This document shows, one piece after another, positions 17,113-25,804 of a DNA stretch of 64,000 bases. Every line of letters starts with the position of its first letter. Position 1 is the first letter of the stretch. The DNA comes from Arthrobacter sp. P2b. Its GTDB lineage: Bacteria > Actinomycetota > Actinomycetes > Actinomycetales > Micrococcaceae. Both the position numbers and the translations under genes were made by a program. The stretch is taken from the NCBI RefSeq assembly GCF_900168295.1, contig NZ_FVZL01000007.1:124001-188000 (forward strand). Direction: 5' to 3'. The notes below the pieces were generated by a model that ran no database searches, was not told the origin of the DNA, and saw only the letters and a list, made by a program, of their open reading frames with translations.

Positions 17113-18777
17113 CTAATCGGCAGCAGGAATAAGGAAGCCGTCGCGGACCAGGTTTTCCACATCGGCAAGCAGCGCACTCCGGAAGGTACCGGCGTCAAAA
17201 CCGCCGTCCGGGCCATCTTCGACGGCACCCATACTGCCGCCCAGCAGGGCCTCCAGCGCACCGGCGATCTGCCCGGCGGACAGGTCGCCGTCGCACGCCG
17301 ACACAAAGCCGGCCAGTTCCGTACTGAGCAGGTTGGTGCGGCGCAGCCCTGCCCCTTGGCGGAGCAGGATGACGCCCGGATGCTCCGCGCCCGGCCGCTG
17401 GTGCCGCTCCTCCGTGACGTCATCCGCCACCAGCAGGTGCGCGTCCTCAATGTCGTTGGCCGCCAGCCAGTCGCTGCGTTCGACGGCGGCGCCCAGGTGG
17501 GGGCCGATGGGCTGCTCGATGGGGTAGGTGATTTCCTCGAAGCGGCTGACCGCGACGTGTCCGCCAGTAACGGGACGCCGCAGCCAGACCATCCCGAAGC
17601 CGATCCCCTCCACCTGCCGGGATTCAAAGTCGGCGAGGTAGGCCTCATAGGCATCGCGGTAGTGCTGCCGGTCCCGGCCTTCCGACGCGTCCTGCAGCCA
17701 CGTCTCGGCGTACTGTTCCGGGCTGACCTGTTCCCGCTGGATGAACCAGGCGTCCACGTCCGGACCGGCCCAGCTTTGCGGCCGCTCCTGCCACTCGGCG
17801 CCGGCCGGTACTTCCCAGTTGCCCAGCATTTGCGCCGTGCCGCCGGGGGCGAGCACGTCCGGCAGTGCCCTGACCAGCGAGGAGACGATCTCGTCGCCCG
17901 GCATCCCGCCGTCCCGGTAGGTGAACTGCTCCGCGGCTTCCTCCCCCGGACGCCGCGGGGTGATGACAAAGGGCGGGTTGGATACCACCAGGCCGAATTC
18001 CTCACCCGCCACCGGATCCAGGAGCGACCCGAGCCGGAGGCTCACCCGCTTCTCCAGCCGCGCCGGGTCAACAGAGAGGGCCTCGGCGTTGAGCAGGATG
18101 TTGAAGCGCGTGAAGGCCAGGGCCCGTTCGGAAATGTCGGTTGCCGTCACGTGCTCGCAGTGGTGGAGGAGGTGGAACGACTGGATCCCGCAGCCCGTAC
18201 CGAGGTCCAGCGCCCGCTCCGTGTGCCGCCGGATGGTGGTCTGCACCAGTGTGGTGGACGCCTGGCCGATGCCCAGGACGTGGTCATGCCGCAGCACGCC
18301 CGGCTGCTGGTGGGCCGCAAGGTCGCTGGCCACCCACAGTTCGGCCCCGCCGCTGCCGTCCTCGTTCGCATCCCAGCCGTAGGGCCGCAGGTCCGCCTTG
18401 GCGGCCAGCCGTCCCGAGCCGGGAACGGGCTGCAGCAGCCCCAGCTCCAGCAGGCCCCCGGCGCGGATGCCCGGCAGGGCGGCGTCGAGCGTTTCCCGTT
18501 CCTGGGGTTCGGCCAGGAGCCACAGACGGACGACGGCGGCAAGCGCCGCTGCGCCCTCGTCCTCCCGGACGGCGCGCTCGGCAGCGAGCAGGGCAGGGAT
18601 GGTCTGGTCCCGGTTCAACGCAGCCGACGCGGAGGGCCCGAGCAGCCGGGCGACGCCGTCGAGCGTGTAGCCAAGCCGGCGCAGGTCAGCGGCGAGCGCC
18701 GTGAGCAGTTCGGGAAGGTCGCTGCGCGGGGCGTCGGGCGTGTTGCCGGCGGTGAACTCGTAATGGGATCTAGGCAC
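17113..18777 (-). CDS. Class I SAM-dependent methyltransferase (PrmC-like)
   Basis: A 554-residue methyltransferase. An N-terminal 150-residue helical region (LTALAADLRRLGYTLDGVARLLG) precedes a SAM domain with motif I LDLGTGCGIQSFHLLHH and the VVSNPPFVITP motif (NPPF) of N5-glutamine and base methyltransferases. A further 200-residue C-terminal domain follows, with FxIQRE and YEAYLADFESRQVEGIGFGMVWLRR. This architecture is common in Actinobacteria, but its substrate is not established. GTG at 18775-18777 is a likely leaderless start: TAAACT (18784-18789) then six bases. It is divergent from a lipoprotein gene. Confidence 0.78.
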   Translation of the reverse strand: MPRSHYEFTAGNTPDAPRSDLPELLTALAADLRRLGYTLDGVARLLGPSASAALNRDQTIPALLAAERAVREDEGAAALAAVVRLWLLAEPQERETLDAALPGIRAGGLLELGLLQPVPGSGRLAAKADLRPYGWDANEDGSGGAELWVASDLAAHQQPGVLRHDHVLGIGQASTTLVQTTIRRHTERALDLGTGCGIQSFHLLHHCEHVTATDISERALAFTRFNILLNAEALSVDPARLEKRVSLRLGSLLDPVAGEEFGLVVSNPPFVITPRRPGEEAAEQFTYRDGGMPGDEIVSSLVRALPDVLAPGGTAQMLGNWEVPAGAEWQERPQSWAGPDVDAWFIQREQVSPEQYAETWLQDASEGRDRQHYRDAYEAYLADFESRQVEGIGFGMVWLRRPVTGGHVAVSRFEEITYPIEQPIGPHLGAAVERSDWLAANDIEDAHLLVADDVTEERHQRPGAEHPGVILLRQGAGLRRTNLLSTELAGFVSACDGDLSAGQIAGALEALLGGSMGAVEDGPDGGFDAGTFRSALLADVENLVRDGFLIPAAD

Positions 18778-18783
18778 CGGACA

Positions 18784-18860
18784 AGTTTAGTCCGGCGGGA
18801 TGTGCCGCCCGGGGCTGCGCCAGCCGGCAGTGCAGCCTGGTCCCGCCCAGGCGGTAGCGT
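18784..18860. promoter_or_regulatory. Divergent leaderless promoters (methyltransferase / lipoprotein)
   Basis: Minus strand: TAAACT at 18784-18789, six bases, then GTG at 18777. Plus strand: TAGCGT at 18855-18860, six bases, then ATG at 18867. Neither gene has a ribosome site. Confidence 0.6.
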
Positions 18861-18866
18861 GGAAGC

Positions 18867-19325
18867 ATGCCTTCCCGACTTTCCTTCCTTCCGCGCGCCC
18901 GCCGCGGAACCGCTGTGCTGACATTCAGCGCCCCGGTGGCCGCGGCCCTTGCATTGGCCGCCTGCGCACCCCTGGTGTCCATCGAGAACGCGGACGTTCC
19001 GCAGTGGCGGGCCACCGCGCTGCCCACGGCTTCGGGAACGGTCCTGGCGGACGCCGGCAAGATCCTTAACCGGGACCGCATCATTGAGGAAGCGGCCAAC
19101 GTTCCCGCAGGCCGCTACACGCTGACAGCCACCTGCGAAGGCGGCGGCAAGGCCTTTTTTGCGGTATCGCTGAACGGCGCCCAGCTGGTGGACCACGGCG
19201 CGGCCTGCAACGGCAGCAAGGAAACAACCCGGATCACACTGCCTGAGGCAGGCACCCTGAACATCAGCACCTCCAGCGTGGACGCTCCGCTGATCTACGC
19301 CTACCACCTGGTGCCTGCCGAATAG
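18867..19325 (+). CDS. Putative lipoprotein (paralogue of the next gene)
   Basis: A 152-residue exported protein. A basic, hydrophobic N-terminus ends in the lipobox LAAC, so the mature protein should be membrane-anchored outside the cell. The mature domain contains GRYTLTATC, then LVDHGAAC, then a beta-rich end. The same pattern, with the two cysteines in matching places, occurs in the neighbour at 19376, so the pair probably arose by duplication and may share a disulfide. I do not recognise a family. The ATG follows TAGCGT plus six bases (leaderless). Confidence 0.65.
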   Translation: MPSRLSFLPRARRGTAVLTFSAPVAAALALAACAPLVSIENADVPQWRATALPTASGTVLADAGKILNRDRIIEEAANVPAGRYTLTATCEGGGKAFFAVSLNGAQLVDHGAACNGSKETTRITLPEAGTLNISTSSVDAPLIYAYHLVPAE

Positions 19326-19363
19326 GGAGCGGTGGGGCTATGGCCCGCCGGCGCCGGCAGGCA

Positions 19364-19369
19364 TAAAGT
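19364..19369 (+). promoter_or_regulatory. -10 box for leaderless lipoprotein mRNA
   Basis: TAAAGT, followed by six bases and ATG at 19376. The gene has no ribosome site. Confidence 0.6.
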
Positions 19370-19375
19370 CGGATT

Positions 19376-19939
19376 ATGCCCAGCGTGCGGAAAGCCTCCG
19401 CGCCCCGTCCCGTACGGACAGCACGGGCGCCGCTGGCACGGAAGCCGGCGGCCGCCGTCGTCCTGGGCATCGTGCTGGCAGCGGGAACGCTAAGCGGCTG
19501 CGAATATACGTACGACGACGGCCGGGACTGGTCCGCCCCGGCGGAGGCGACACCGCTCCCGGGTCCGGTGTTCACTCGTGACCCGCTGCGGCGGGATCCC
19601 GTGTCCGAAGCCGAGCTGGAGGGATGGATCTCAGAGACCCTCCCCGACACCCCGCAGACGGTGGTCCACGCGGGGGCCGGGCTGCTGGGCGCCGGGGAGG
19701 TGCGGACCGAAGCCACGCCGGTCCTCGGAACCGGCACCTATGCACTGGCCCTTGCCTGCCGGAGCCAGCGGCGGGTGACGTTTACCGTCCGCAGTGATGC
19801 GCTCACGCTGGTGGATCTTGGCCTCAGGTGCGGGGTCAACCGCGAAAACGTCATCTACCTCTCCGCGGAGACGGCCCTGACCATCACCGTTGAGGCTCGA
19901 ACCGGAGCCAACTTTGCCTACCGCGTGCGGCGCCTTTGA
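19376..19939 (+). CDS. Putative lipoprotein (paralogue of the preceding gene)
   Basis: A 187-residue exported protein: a long basic N-terminus, a hydrophobic stretch (AAAVVLGIVLAAGT) and lipobox LSGC near residue 42. The mature part holds GTYALALACRSQ and LVDLGLRCGVN, aligning with GRYTLTATCEGG and LVDHGAACNGS of the previous gene, so both probably fold as the same small beta domain with one disulfide. Overall identity is low, so the duplication is old or the genes evolve fast. Function unknown. ATG at 19376 is a leaderless start. Confidence 0.65.
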   Translation: MPSVRKASAPRPVRTARAPLARKPAAAVVLGIVLAAGTLSGCEYTYDDGRDWSAPAEATPLPGPVFTRDPLRRDPVSEAELEGWISETLPDTPQTVVHAGAGLLGAGEVRTEATPVLGTGTYALALACRSQRRVTFTVRSDALTLVDLGLRCGVNRENVIYLSAETALTITVEARTGANFAYRVRRL

Positions 19940-19969
19940 TCGCGCGCCGGGCGGCAGCTCCAGGGGTGT

Positions 19970-20863
19970 TCAGGCGGCGCAGCCCTCGGGACACCGCAGC
20001 GTTTCCGGACTGGCGGCGCACTCGGCGCAGTAGAGCGTGAGGGTGCGGCAGCTGGGGTTGGAGCAGTTTTCGAACTTGCTGGTGGGTGCTGAGCAGCGGG
20101 TGCATTCGCCGATGGTCTTGGCGTCCTCGCTGAACTCCAGGTGCATGCGCTTGTCGAAGACGTAGAGGGAGCCTTCCCAGAGGCCCTGGTCCTTGAAGGT
20201 TTCGCCGTACCGGACAATGCCGCCGTCCAGCTGGTAGACCTCTTTAAAGCCGCGGTTCACCATGAGGCTTGAGAGCACCTCGCAGCGGATCCCGCCCGTG
20301 CAGTAGGTGACCACGGGTTTGTCCTTGAGTTCGTCGTACTTGCCGGACTCCAGCTCCTTGATGAAGTCGTGGGTGGTGGCGACATCCGGGACCACGGCGT
20401 CCTTGAACCGGCCGATCTGGGCTTCGAACGCGTTCCGCCCGTCGAAGAACACCACCTCTTCCCCGCTCTGTTTCTTCGCGTCCACCAGCTCGTGCAGCTC
20501 TTCCGGCTTCAGGTGCTTGCCGCCGCCCACAACGCCGTTGGCGTCCACCGTGAGCTCGCCGGGAGCTCCGAAGGAGACGATCTCGTCGCGCACCTTGACG
20601 CTGAGCCTGGGGAAGTCGTGCGCGCCGCCATCGGACCATTTAACGTCGATGCCGTGGAAGCCCTTGTACTCCCGGGTGGTCTTGACGTACTGCTTCACGG
20701 CTCCGATTTCGCCGCCGACGGTGGCGTTGATGCCGTCCTTGGAGATGATGATGCGGCCGGTGAGGCCCAGCTTTTCGCAGAGGGCACGCTGCCAGAGACG
20801 CACCGCGTCCGGGTCCGCGATGGGGGTAAAGCCGTAAAAAAGGACAATTCGGTTCAAAGCCAC
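19970..20863 (-). CDS. trhO: tRNA uridine(34) hydroxylase (rhodanese-fold, YceA/TrhO family)
   Basis: A 297-residue protein that hydroxylates U34 of certain tRNAs on the way to 5-methoxyuridine or cmo5U. It has an acylphosphatase-like N-terminal domain ([13 protein letters not shown]), a rhodanese domain with the active-site loop Cys188-TGGIRCE, and a cysteine-rich C-terminal tail ([19 protein letters not shown]...YCAECA) that may bind a metal. GTG at 20861-20863 has no ribosome site; TACCCT (20871-20876) ends seven bases upstream, so a leaderless start is likely. It is divergent from a GNAT gene. Confidence 0.88.
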   Translation of the reverse strand: MALNRIVLFYGFTPIADPDAVRLWQRALCEKLGLTGRIIISKDGINATVGGEIGAVKQYVKTTREYKGFHGIDVKWSDGGAHDFPRLSVKVRDEIVSFGAPGELTVDANGVVGGGKHLKPEELHELVDAKKQSGEEVVFFDGRNAFEAQIGRFKDAVVPDVATTHDFIKELESGKYDELKDKPVVTYCTGGIRCEVLSSLMVNRGFKEVYQLDGGIVRYGETFKDQGLWEGSLYVFDKRMHLEFSEDAKTIGECTRCSAPTSKFENCSNPSCRTLTLYCAECAASPETLRCPEGCAA

Positions 20864-20870
20864 GTATTTA

Positions 20871-20973
20871 AGGGTACCGGCTGGGGTTCCTGGACCGGAT
20901 CGGCGCCTCCTGCATCACGATTGCATAAGCACTCCGCCGCCCACTGTTGCTGGCGATCGGGCTGGATTAGTGT
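20871..20973. promoter_or_regulatory. Divergent leaderless promoters (trhO / acetyltransferase)
   Basis: Minus strand: TACCCT at 20871-20876, seven bases, then GTG at 20863. Plus strand: TAGTGT at 20968-20973, six bases, then ATG at 20980. Confidence 0.55.
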
Positions 20974-20979
20974 TCAGTC

Positions 20980-21672
20980 ATGAGCCCGGAAACCATGATT
21001 GAAGACATCACAGGCCTTCTTGAAGTGTGGGTGGCCGGCTGGGCCGGCTGCCGCGGATACCAGACGTCCACCGAGGGCCGCTTCCCCGCTGCGCTCCGGG
21101 CCGACACCAGCGGGGAATGGGAATTCTTCGCCTCCGACCCAACCCCGGAAGAGTTCGCGGCCTTGGCGGCCAAGACCGCCGAGGTCCCCGCCCGGGTGCT
21201 GACCATCCTGACCAACGACGTCGACCGCTACGCGGCGCTGGCCCGCCAGCACGGGCTGAACGTCACCTCCGACTCGCAAACCATGATGATCGTGGACATG
21301 GAAACGCAGGACGCCGAGGACCCCTGGCTTTCGGACGACGACCTGAAGCTGTACCTGTCCGAGCACAACCACGTCCACTACGCGGAAGTGCGCTCCGGCG
21401 ACACTGTAGCCGCCAGCGGCCGGGTGTTCGTGGTGGGCGATACCGCCGTGTTCGACAAGATCATCACCGAACCGGGATTCCAGCGCCGCGGACTGGGCAG
21501 TTTCATCATGCGGGCCCTCGCTGCGCAGGCCTTCGAACACGACGTGGAGACCGGGTTGCTGCTGGCGTCCATTGACGGCCAAAAGCTGTATTCCCATCTG
21601 GGCTGGAGCATTGTCTCGCGGGTCCTGATGCTGTCGGCATCCCATGACGGTTCCGACCTTTCCCTGAGCTGA
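20980..21672 (+). CDS. GNAT family N-acetyltransferase
   Basis: A 230-residue protein. The C-terminal 110 residues form the GNAT fold with the acetyl-CoA pyrophosphate loop EPGFQRRGLGSFIMRAL. The N-terminal half (WAGCRGYQTSTEGRFPAALRADTSGEWEFFASDP) looks like a second, degenerate domain. The substrate cannot be told from the sequence. ATG at 20980 is leaderless: TAGTGT at 20968-20973 then six bases. An inverted repeat at 21692-21733 probably ends its transcript. Confidence 0.75.
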   Translation: MSPETMIEDITGLLEVWVAGWAGCRGYQTSTEGRFPAALRADTSGEWEFFASDPTPEEFAALAAKTAEVPARVLTILTNDVDRYAALARQHGLNVTSDSQTMMIVDMETQDAEDPWLSDDDLKLYLSEHNHVHYAEVRSGDTVAASGRVFVVGDTAVFDKIITEPGFQRRGLGSFIMRALAAQAFEHDVETGLLLASIDGQKLYSHLGWSIVSRVLMLSASHDGSDLSLS

Positions 21673-21691
21673 CCCTCCTTCTTCGGCAGAT

Positions 21692-21733
21692 CCAGCCGGT
21701 CCGGTTACCCCTTGGGCGAACCGGCCCGGCTGG
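21692..21733 (+). terminator. Hairpin terminator after the acetyltransferase gene
   Basis: Arms CCAGCCGGTCCGGTT (21692-21706) and AACCGGCCCGGCTGG (21719-21733) pair with one mismatch around a 12-base loop. There is no T-run. It begins 20 bases past the stop codon. Confidence 0.6.
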
Positions 21734-21760
21734 CTCCGCGACGGGTGAAACAATGTTGGG

Positions 21761-24145
21761 GTGAACCCCCATGACTCCCTGATTCCCCTGCTGGGCCGCG
21801 GCCCGGATCCGGAACAGCTCCGTCATGTCCGCACCATCCCGGCCCGCGCCGCCCTGTACGAGCCGTGGCCGGACTGGCTGCACCCTGACTTGGCCGGGGC
21901 ATACGGCTCGCTGGGCATCCAGGAGCCGTACCGGCACCAGGTGGAAGCGGCGAACATCGCCCACGACGGCGAACATGTGGTGGTGGCCACCGGGACAGCA
22001 TCCGGAAAGTCGCTGGCCTACCAGCTGCCTGCGCTGGATGCCATCCACCGCTCGGAACTGCGCGTCCTCGCCGACCCCGGCAAGATTCACGACGGTGCGG
22101 TCGCCCTCTATCTCTCTCCCACCAAGGCGCTGGCCGCCGACCAGCTGAACGCGATTCGGGCACTGAAACTGCCCACGGTGAGGGCGGAAACGTACGACGG
22201 CGACACGGATCCTGCCTCCCGGCGCTGGATCCGGGACCACGCCAACTTCATCCTGGCCAACCCCGACATGCTGCACTTCGGCATCCTCCCCAACCACGCC
22301 TGGTGGGCCGGGTTCTTCCGCCGCCTCCGCTATGTGATCGTGGACGAAGCCCACAGCTACCGCGGGGTGTTCGGCTCCCACGTGGCCAACCTTATGCGGC
22401 GGCTGCGTCGCATCTGTGCCTACTACGGAGCCGGCACGTCCTTCCCCGAGCCCGTGTTTATTGCTGCGTCGGCCACCGCCTCCGATCCCGATGCCTCGTT
22501 CTCCAGGCTGATCGGCGCGCCCGTTAAGGCGGTCTCCCGGGATTGCTCGCCGCACGGCGCCACGACCGTGGCGTTCTGGGAACCTGCCCTCACCGAGGTC
22601 CGGGGCGAAAACGGTGCCAAGGAACGGCGCACGGCAGTGGCCGAAACAGCCGACCTGCTGGCCAACCTGGTGTCCGCCCAGGTCCGCACCATTGCCTTCA
22701 TCAAATCGCGCCGCGGGGCCGAAACCATCTCCTCCATCACCAAGCGCCTGCTGGACGAGGTGGACCCGAGCCTGCCGCAGCGGGTGGCCGCCTACCGGTC
22801 CGGTTACCTCCCGGAGGAGCGCCGTGCGGTTGAGAAAGCCCTGCGGTCCGGCCGGCTCCTGGGAGTCTCCAGCACCTCCGCGCTGGAGCTGGGAATCGAC
22901 ATCTCCGGACTGGATGCCGTCCTGGTCGCAGGGTGGCCCGGAACCCGGGCTTCCCTTTTCCAGCAGATCGGGCGGGCCGGCAGGGCCGGGCAGGAGGCCA
23001 TCGCCGCATTCGTTGCCAGCGACGACCCCCTGGACACGTTCCTGGTGAACCATCCGGAGGCGATCTTCGACGTGTCCGTTGAAGCCACCGTTTTCGACCC
23101 CTCCAACCCCTACGTCCTGGGTCCGCACCTGTGCGCCGCCGCGGCGGAACTACCGCTCGGCCCGGGCGAGCTGGACCTGTTCGGCAAAACAGCGGAAGGG
23201 CTCCTGGACAAGCTGGTGGCACAGGGCTACCTTCGACGGCGGCCTGCCGGGTGGTTCTGGACGCATTCCCAGAGCGCCGCTGCCATGGTCAACCTGCGGG
23301 CCGACGGCGGCGGTCCCGTCAGCATTGTCGACGCGGACACGGGTTCCCTCCTCGGGACCATGGATTCGCCGCAGACCCACTACCAGGCACACAACGGCGC
23401 GGTGTACATCCACCAGGGCGACAGCTATGTGGTGGAGGACCTGAACGAGGACGACCACTGCGTGGTGGTGCGCCGGGCCAACCCCGACTACTACACCACC
23501 GCGCGGGACGTTACCCAGATCGAGGTCCTGGAAACCCAGCGCACCATGCAGTGGGGCGACATAACAGTCCATTTCGGCGACGTGAAGGTGACTACCCAGG
23601 TGATCTCCTTCCAGCGCAAGGCACTGATCTCCAACGAAATCCTGGGCGAGGAACCATTGGAGCTCGGTGCCCGGGAACTGTTCACCAAGGCGGTGTGGTT
23701 CGTGGTGGACAACCGGTCCCTGACGGCAGCCGGGCTTATCGAAGCCCAGTTCCCCGGTGCCCTTCACGCGGCCGAACATGCGGCAATCGGTCTCCTCCCC
23801 CTGGTGGCGTCCAGCGACCGGTGGGACATCGGCGGTGTCTCGACTGCCCTGCACGCCGACACCGGAGTGCCCACCATCTTTGTGTACGACGGGCACCCCG
23901 GCGGCGCGGGGTTTGCTGAACGGGGTTTCGACAAGGCGAAGGTGTGGCTGGCTGCCACCCGGGATGCCATCAAAGCCTGTGAGTGCGAATCCGGCTGCCC
24001 GTCCTGCGTGCAGTCCCCCAAATGCGGGAACAAGAACAACCCGCTGGACAAGGACGCTGCCGTGACCCTCCTGGACGTCCTGTTGAAGGACGCGACCGAA
24101 AAGACCGCAGCTACCCAACCAAGCGCCGGCCTCCGGCCCGTCTAG
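21761..24145 (+). CDS. DEAD/DEAH helicase with C-terminal Zn domain (MrfA/YprA family)
   Basis: Superfamily 2 helicase of 794 residues. Motif I is ATGTASGKSLAYQLP, motif II is DEAHSYRG, motif III is SATASDP, and motif VI is QQIGRAGRAGQEA. The C-terminal DUF1998 region ends in a four-cysteine cluster (CECESGC..C....KCGNKNNPLD). This matches MrfA, which acts in DNA repair after mitomycin-type damage in B. subtilis, and mycobacterial Rv3649. In Actinobacteria it often sits beside a Tad-like cluster, as here. GTG at 21761 follows AACAAT (21749-21754) by six bases, another leaderless pattern. Confidence 0.87.
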   Translation: MNPHDSLIPLLGRGPDPEQLRHVRTIPARAALYEPWPDWLHPDLAGAYGSLGIQEPYRHQVEAANIAHDGEHVVVATGTASGKSLAYQLPALDAIHRSELRVLADPGKIHDGAVALYLSPTKALAADQLNAIRALKLPTVRAETYDGDTDPASRRWIRDHANFILANPDMLHFGILPNHAWWAGFFRRLRYVIVDEAHSYRGVFGSHVANLMRRLRRICAYYGAGTSFPEPVFIAASATASDPDASFSRLIGAPVKAVSRDCSPHGATTVAFWEPALTEVRGENGAKERRTAVAETADLLANLVSAQVRTIAFIKSRRGAETISSITKRLLDEVDPSLPQRVAAYRSGYLPEERRAVEKALRSGRLLGVSSTSALELGIDISGLDAVLVAGWPGTRASLFQQIGRAGRAGQEAIAAFVASDDPLDTFLVNHPEAIFDVSVEATVFDPSNPYVLGPHLCAAAAELPLGPGELDLFGKTAEGLLDKLVAQGYLRRRPAGWFWTHSQSAAAMVNLRADGGGPVSIVDADTGSLLGTMDSPQTHYQAHNGAVYIHQGDSYVVEDLNEDDHCVVVRRANPDYYTTARDVTQIEVLETQRTMQWGDITVHFGDVKVTTQVISFQRKALISNEILGEEPLELGARELFTKAVWFVVDNRSLTAAGLIEAQFPGALHAAEHAAIGLLPLVASSDRWDIGGVSTALHADTGVPTIFVYDGHPGGAGFAERGFDKAKVWLAATRDAIKACECESGCPSCVQSPKCGNKNNPLDKDAAVTLLDVLLKDATEKTAATQPSAGLRPV

Positions 24146-24187
24146 GACGTGTTTGGCCGGTGGCAACCCGTCAGGCCAGGGTTGGGT

Positions 24188-24218
24188 GCCCGCCAAGGTG
24201 GGGAGCCCGCCAAGGTGG
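24188..24218. repeat. Two direct copies of a 14-base unit
   Basis: GCCCGCCAAGGTGG at 24188-24201 and 24205-24218, period 17, in the gap between the convergent helicase and Tad-cluster ends. A degenerate third copy (GTCCGGCCAAGA) follows. Probably slippage-derived; no function seen. Confidence 0.7.
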
Positions 24219-24260
24219 AGTGTCCGGCCAAGAGCGGTTCATGGCTAGGACGGGTGGATG

Positions 24261-24713
24261 CTAAGGCGGCGGTCCAGCCCGGGCCCGGCCGCTTGCCGGA
24301 CCCAGCATGGACCGCTCCCTCAGCTCTGTCCTGACCTCGAGGATCTGTCCTGCGCTTTCCGCGCAGCTGAGGACGGCGGCCGCGTGCCGGGCAGCCACCT
24401 CTGCTGCCACCGTGCAGGGTTCACCGTCGGTGATTCCCCGCAGCGCATCAGCTCCGGCAAGGGCGGCAAGGTCAGCGGCCGAAGCTGCCCGACTGGCCAG
24501 CACTGCAGACTGGGCCAGGAGCAGCATCATGGCCATCACCATCATGACCACCAGTGCCAGGCCCGCGGCCAGGACAGTTCCGGAACCCCTTTCACCGGAA
24601 TCCTCCTCCAACCCGGCCCACGACTCGTGCACCCCGCTCCGCACGGCAGCCCTCCTGCTCCGGCTCGTTCTCCAATCAGGCAATGGAACATAGGCCAGGC
24701 ATCCACCGGTCAC
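24261..24713 (-). CDS. TadE-like minor pilin-type protein (Rv3654c family)
   Basis: A 150-residue protein with an N-terminal stretch of about 45 polar residues, then the prepilin-like segment RGSGTVLAAGLALVVMMVMAMMLLL, one membrane helix, and an Ala-rich DLAALAGADALRG region typical of Rv3654c-type TadE/TadG relatives. It is the last gene of the Tad operon. GTG at 24711-24713 overlaps the previous stop by four bases (GTGA), indicating coupled translation. The protein is probably exported and assembled with the other pilus-like parts; no function is proven in this family. Confidence 0.72.
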   Translation of the reverse strand: MTGGCLAYVPLPDWRTSRSRRAAVRSGVHESWAGLEEDSGERGSGTVLAAGLALVVMMVMAMMLLLAQSAVLASRAASAADLAALAGADALRGITDGEPCTVAAEVAARHAAAVLSCAESAGQILEVRTELRERSMLGPASGRARAGPPP

Positions 24714-25222
24714 GTCCCATCCTCGCGATCAGCGGCCACGCCGGCCCGGAGCACGTCGACCTCAAGCACGGCGGGCTGCAGCGCGGTAGCGGTCTCGCTC
24801 CGGGTGGAAGCGCGGGCGGTAAGGGTCCACGGAATCGAGGAACCCAAGGGCCCGCCCACCCGGTCGGTGACCGTGATGCTGAACCAGCCGCCCTCGGCCG
24901 CGATCGAGGCCGATGCCGTGCCGCCGGCCAGGGTCCGGACTGTCCTTTCGACAGCCGCAGGATCCTCACCCCTGGCGAGGGCGCGGGCGCCGGCCCGTGC
25001 CCCCTCCTCAATCCGCAACTGCGTGACGCCTGCAGCAGCACCTGCCAGGAGCATGACCAGCAGAGCAACGACGGCGGGCAGGACGACAGCAAACTCGGCG
25101 GTTACCGCGCCGCGGGAATCATCAGCGTTCCTTCCGCCGGACATCACAGCCGTGGGGATTCCCCGGCTTCCGCGGCCCATGAGGAGCTTTCCGCCCCTCA
25201 ACGGCTCGCATGCACTTGTCAC
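24710..25222 (-). CDS. TadE family protein
   Basis: Pilus-assembly minor pilin, 170 residues. After a polar leader the conserved RGAVTAEFAVVLPAVVALLVMLL segment provides the class III prepilin-like processing site, glutamate and membrane helix. The rest (about 120 residues) is a soluble extracellular domain. GTG at 25220-25222 overlaps the stop of the DUF4244 gene by four bases and its own stop overlaps the next start, so it is embedded in a coupled run. Confidence 0.8.
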   Translation of the reverse strand: MTSACEPLRGGKLLMGRGSRGIPTAVMSGGRNADDSRGAVTAEFAVVLPAVVALLVMLLAGAAAGVTQLRIEEGARAGARALARGEDPAAVERTVRTLAGGTASASIAAEGGWFSITVTDRVGGPLGSSIPWTLTARASTRSETATALQPAVLEVDVLRAGVAADREDGT

Positions 25223-25569
25223 GGCAGCGCCAGGGCTGTACGGATCAGTGTCAGCAGGAAACCGCGGACCTCGTCACTGCGGAGGATGAAGACCAGGAGC
25301 CCGGCCAGGCCCACGGCCGCGAGCGTGGCGATTGCGTATTCCGCTGTAGCCATGCCGGCTTCGGAACCCATCAGGCGCACGGCGCGGCCGCTGCTCGGTG
25401 CCAGGCTTGCGCCCGGATAGAGCTCCACGACGTTGGCCGGCAGGGTGCCCTCCGTCCGGTGGGGCCCCGTGCTGCGGCTACGGCTGCCGCTGTGTCCCCT
25501 CGGAGCAGGCCTGGAAGCGGCGGGAACGGCAGATCCGGCAAAGTAGCGGCGGTGGTGGTTCATGGACAT
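25219..25569 (-). CDS. DUF4244 Flp-type pilin
   Basis: A 116-residue small pilin candidate. The C-terminal part, GMATAEYAIATLAAVGLAGLLVF, is the Flp/DUF4244 signature: a processing glycine, a glutamate at +5, and one membrane helix, then a short tail. The N-terminal 65 residues are Arg/Ser/Pro-rich and are presumably removed by a TadV-type prepilin peptidase, which is not in this window. ATG at 25567-25569 follows AAAGGAAACACC. A 219-base gap separates it from tadC, the only large gap in the operon, so extra expression from its own promoter is possible, as for major pilins. Confidence 0.78.
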   Translation of the reverse strand: MSMNHHRRYFAGSAVPAASRPAPRGHSGSRSRSTGPHRTEGTLPANVVELYPGASLAPSSGRAVRLMGSEAGMATAEYAIATLAAVGLAGLLVFILRSDEVRGFLLTLIRTALALP

Positions 25570-25754
25570 GTGGTGTTTCCTTTCCTGGGGCCGGTGGTGT
25601 TGCCGGCTGTACCGACTCTTCCGGCCCCCCACTGGCGCGGTAAGGCTCCTGCTGCGCTAAGTGGATAAGCCCGGCCGCTGCGCTGGTGTGGAGGACAAGC
25701 TGATGTGGAGGACAAGACCGGACAGCGGGCCGGGATGGGCCGGGGCCCGCGTTT

Positions 25755-25804
25755 AGGAACCGGAAGGAAGCTCAGGAACCGCAAGGATTCAGGAACCGGA
25801 AGGA
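25755..25804. repeat. Three near-identical 14-base units at the tadC end
   Basis: AGGAACCGGAAGGA at 25755-25768, AGGAACCGCAAGGA at 25774-25787, and AGGAACCGGAAGGA at 25791-25804. The last copy covers the tadC C-terminus and its stop codon (25789-25791). A second short repeat, TGTGGAGGACAAG twice, lies nearby at about 25688-25715. Confidence 0.7.

Noticed and set aside
24146..24260. A small gene in the gap between helicase and Tad cluster.
   Set aside because: Only short direct repeats are present; no start with a ribosome site or leaderless box.
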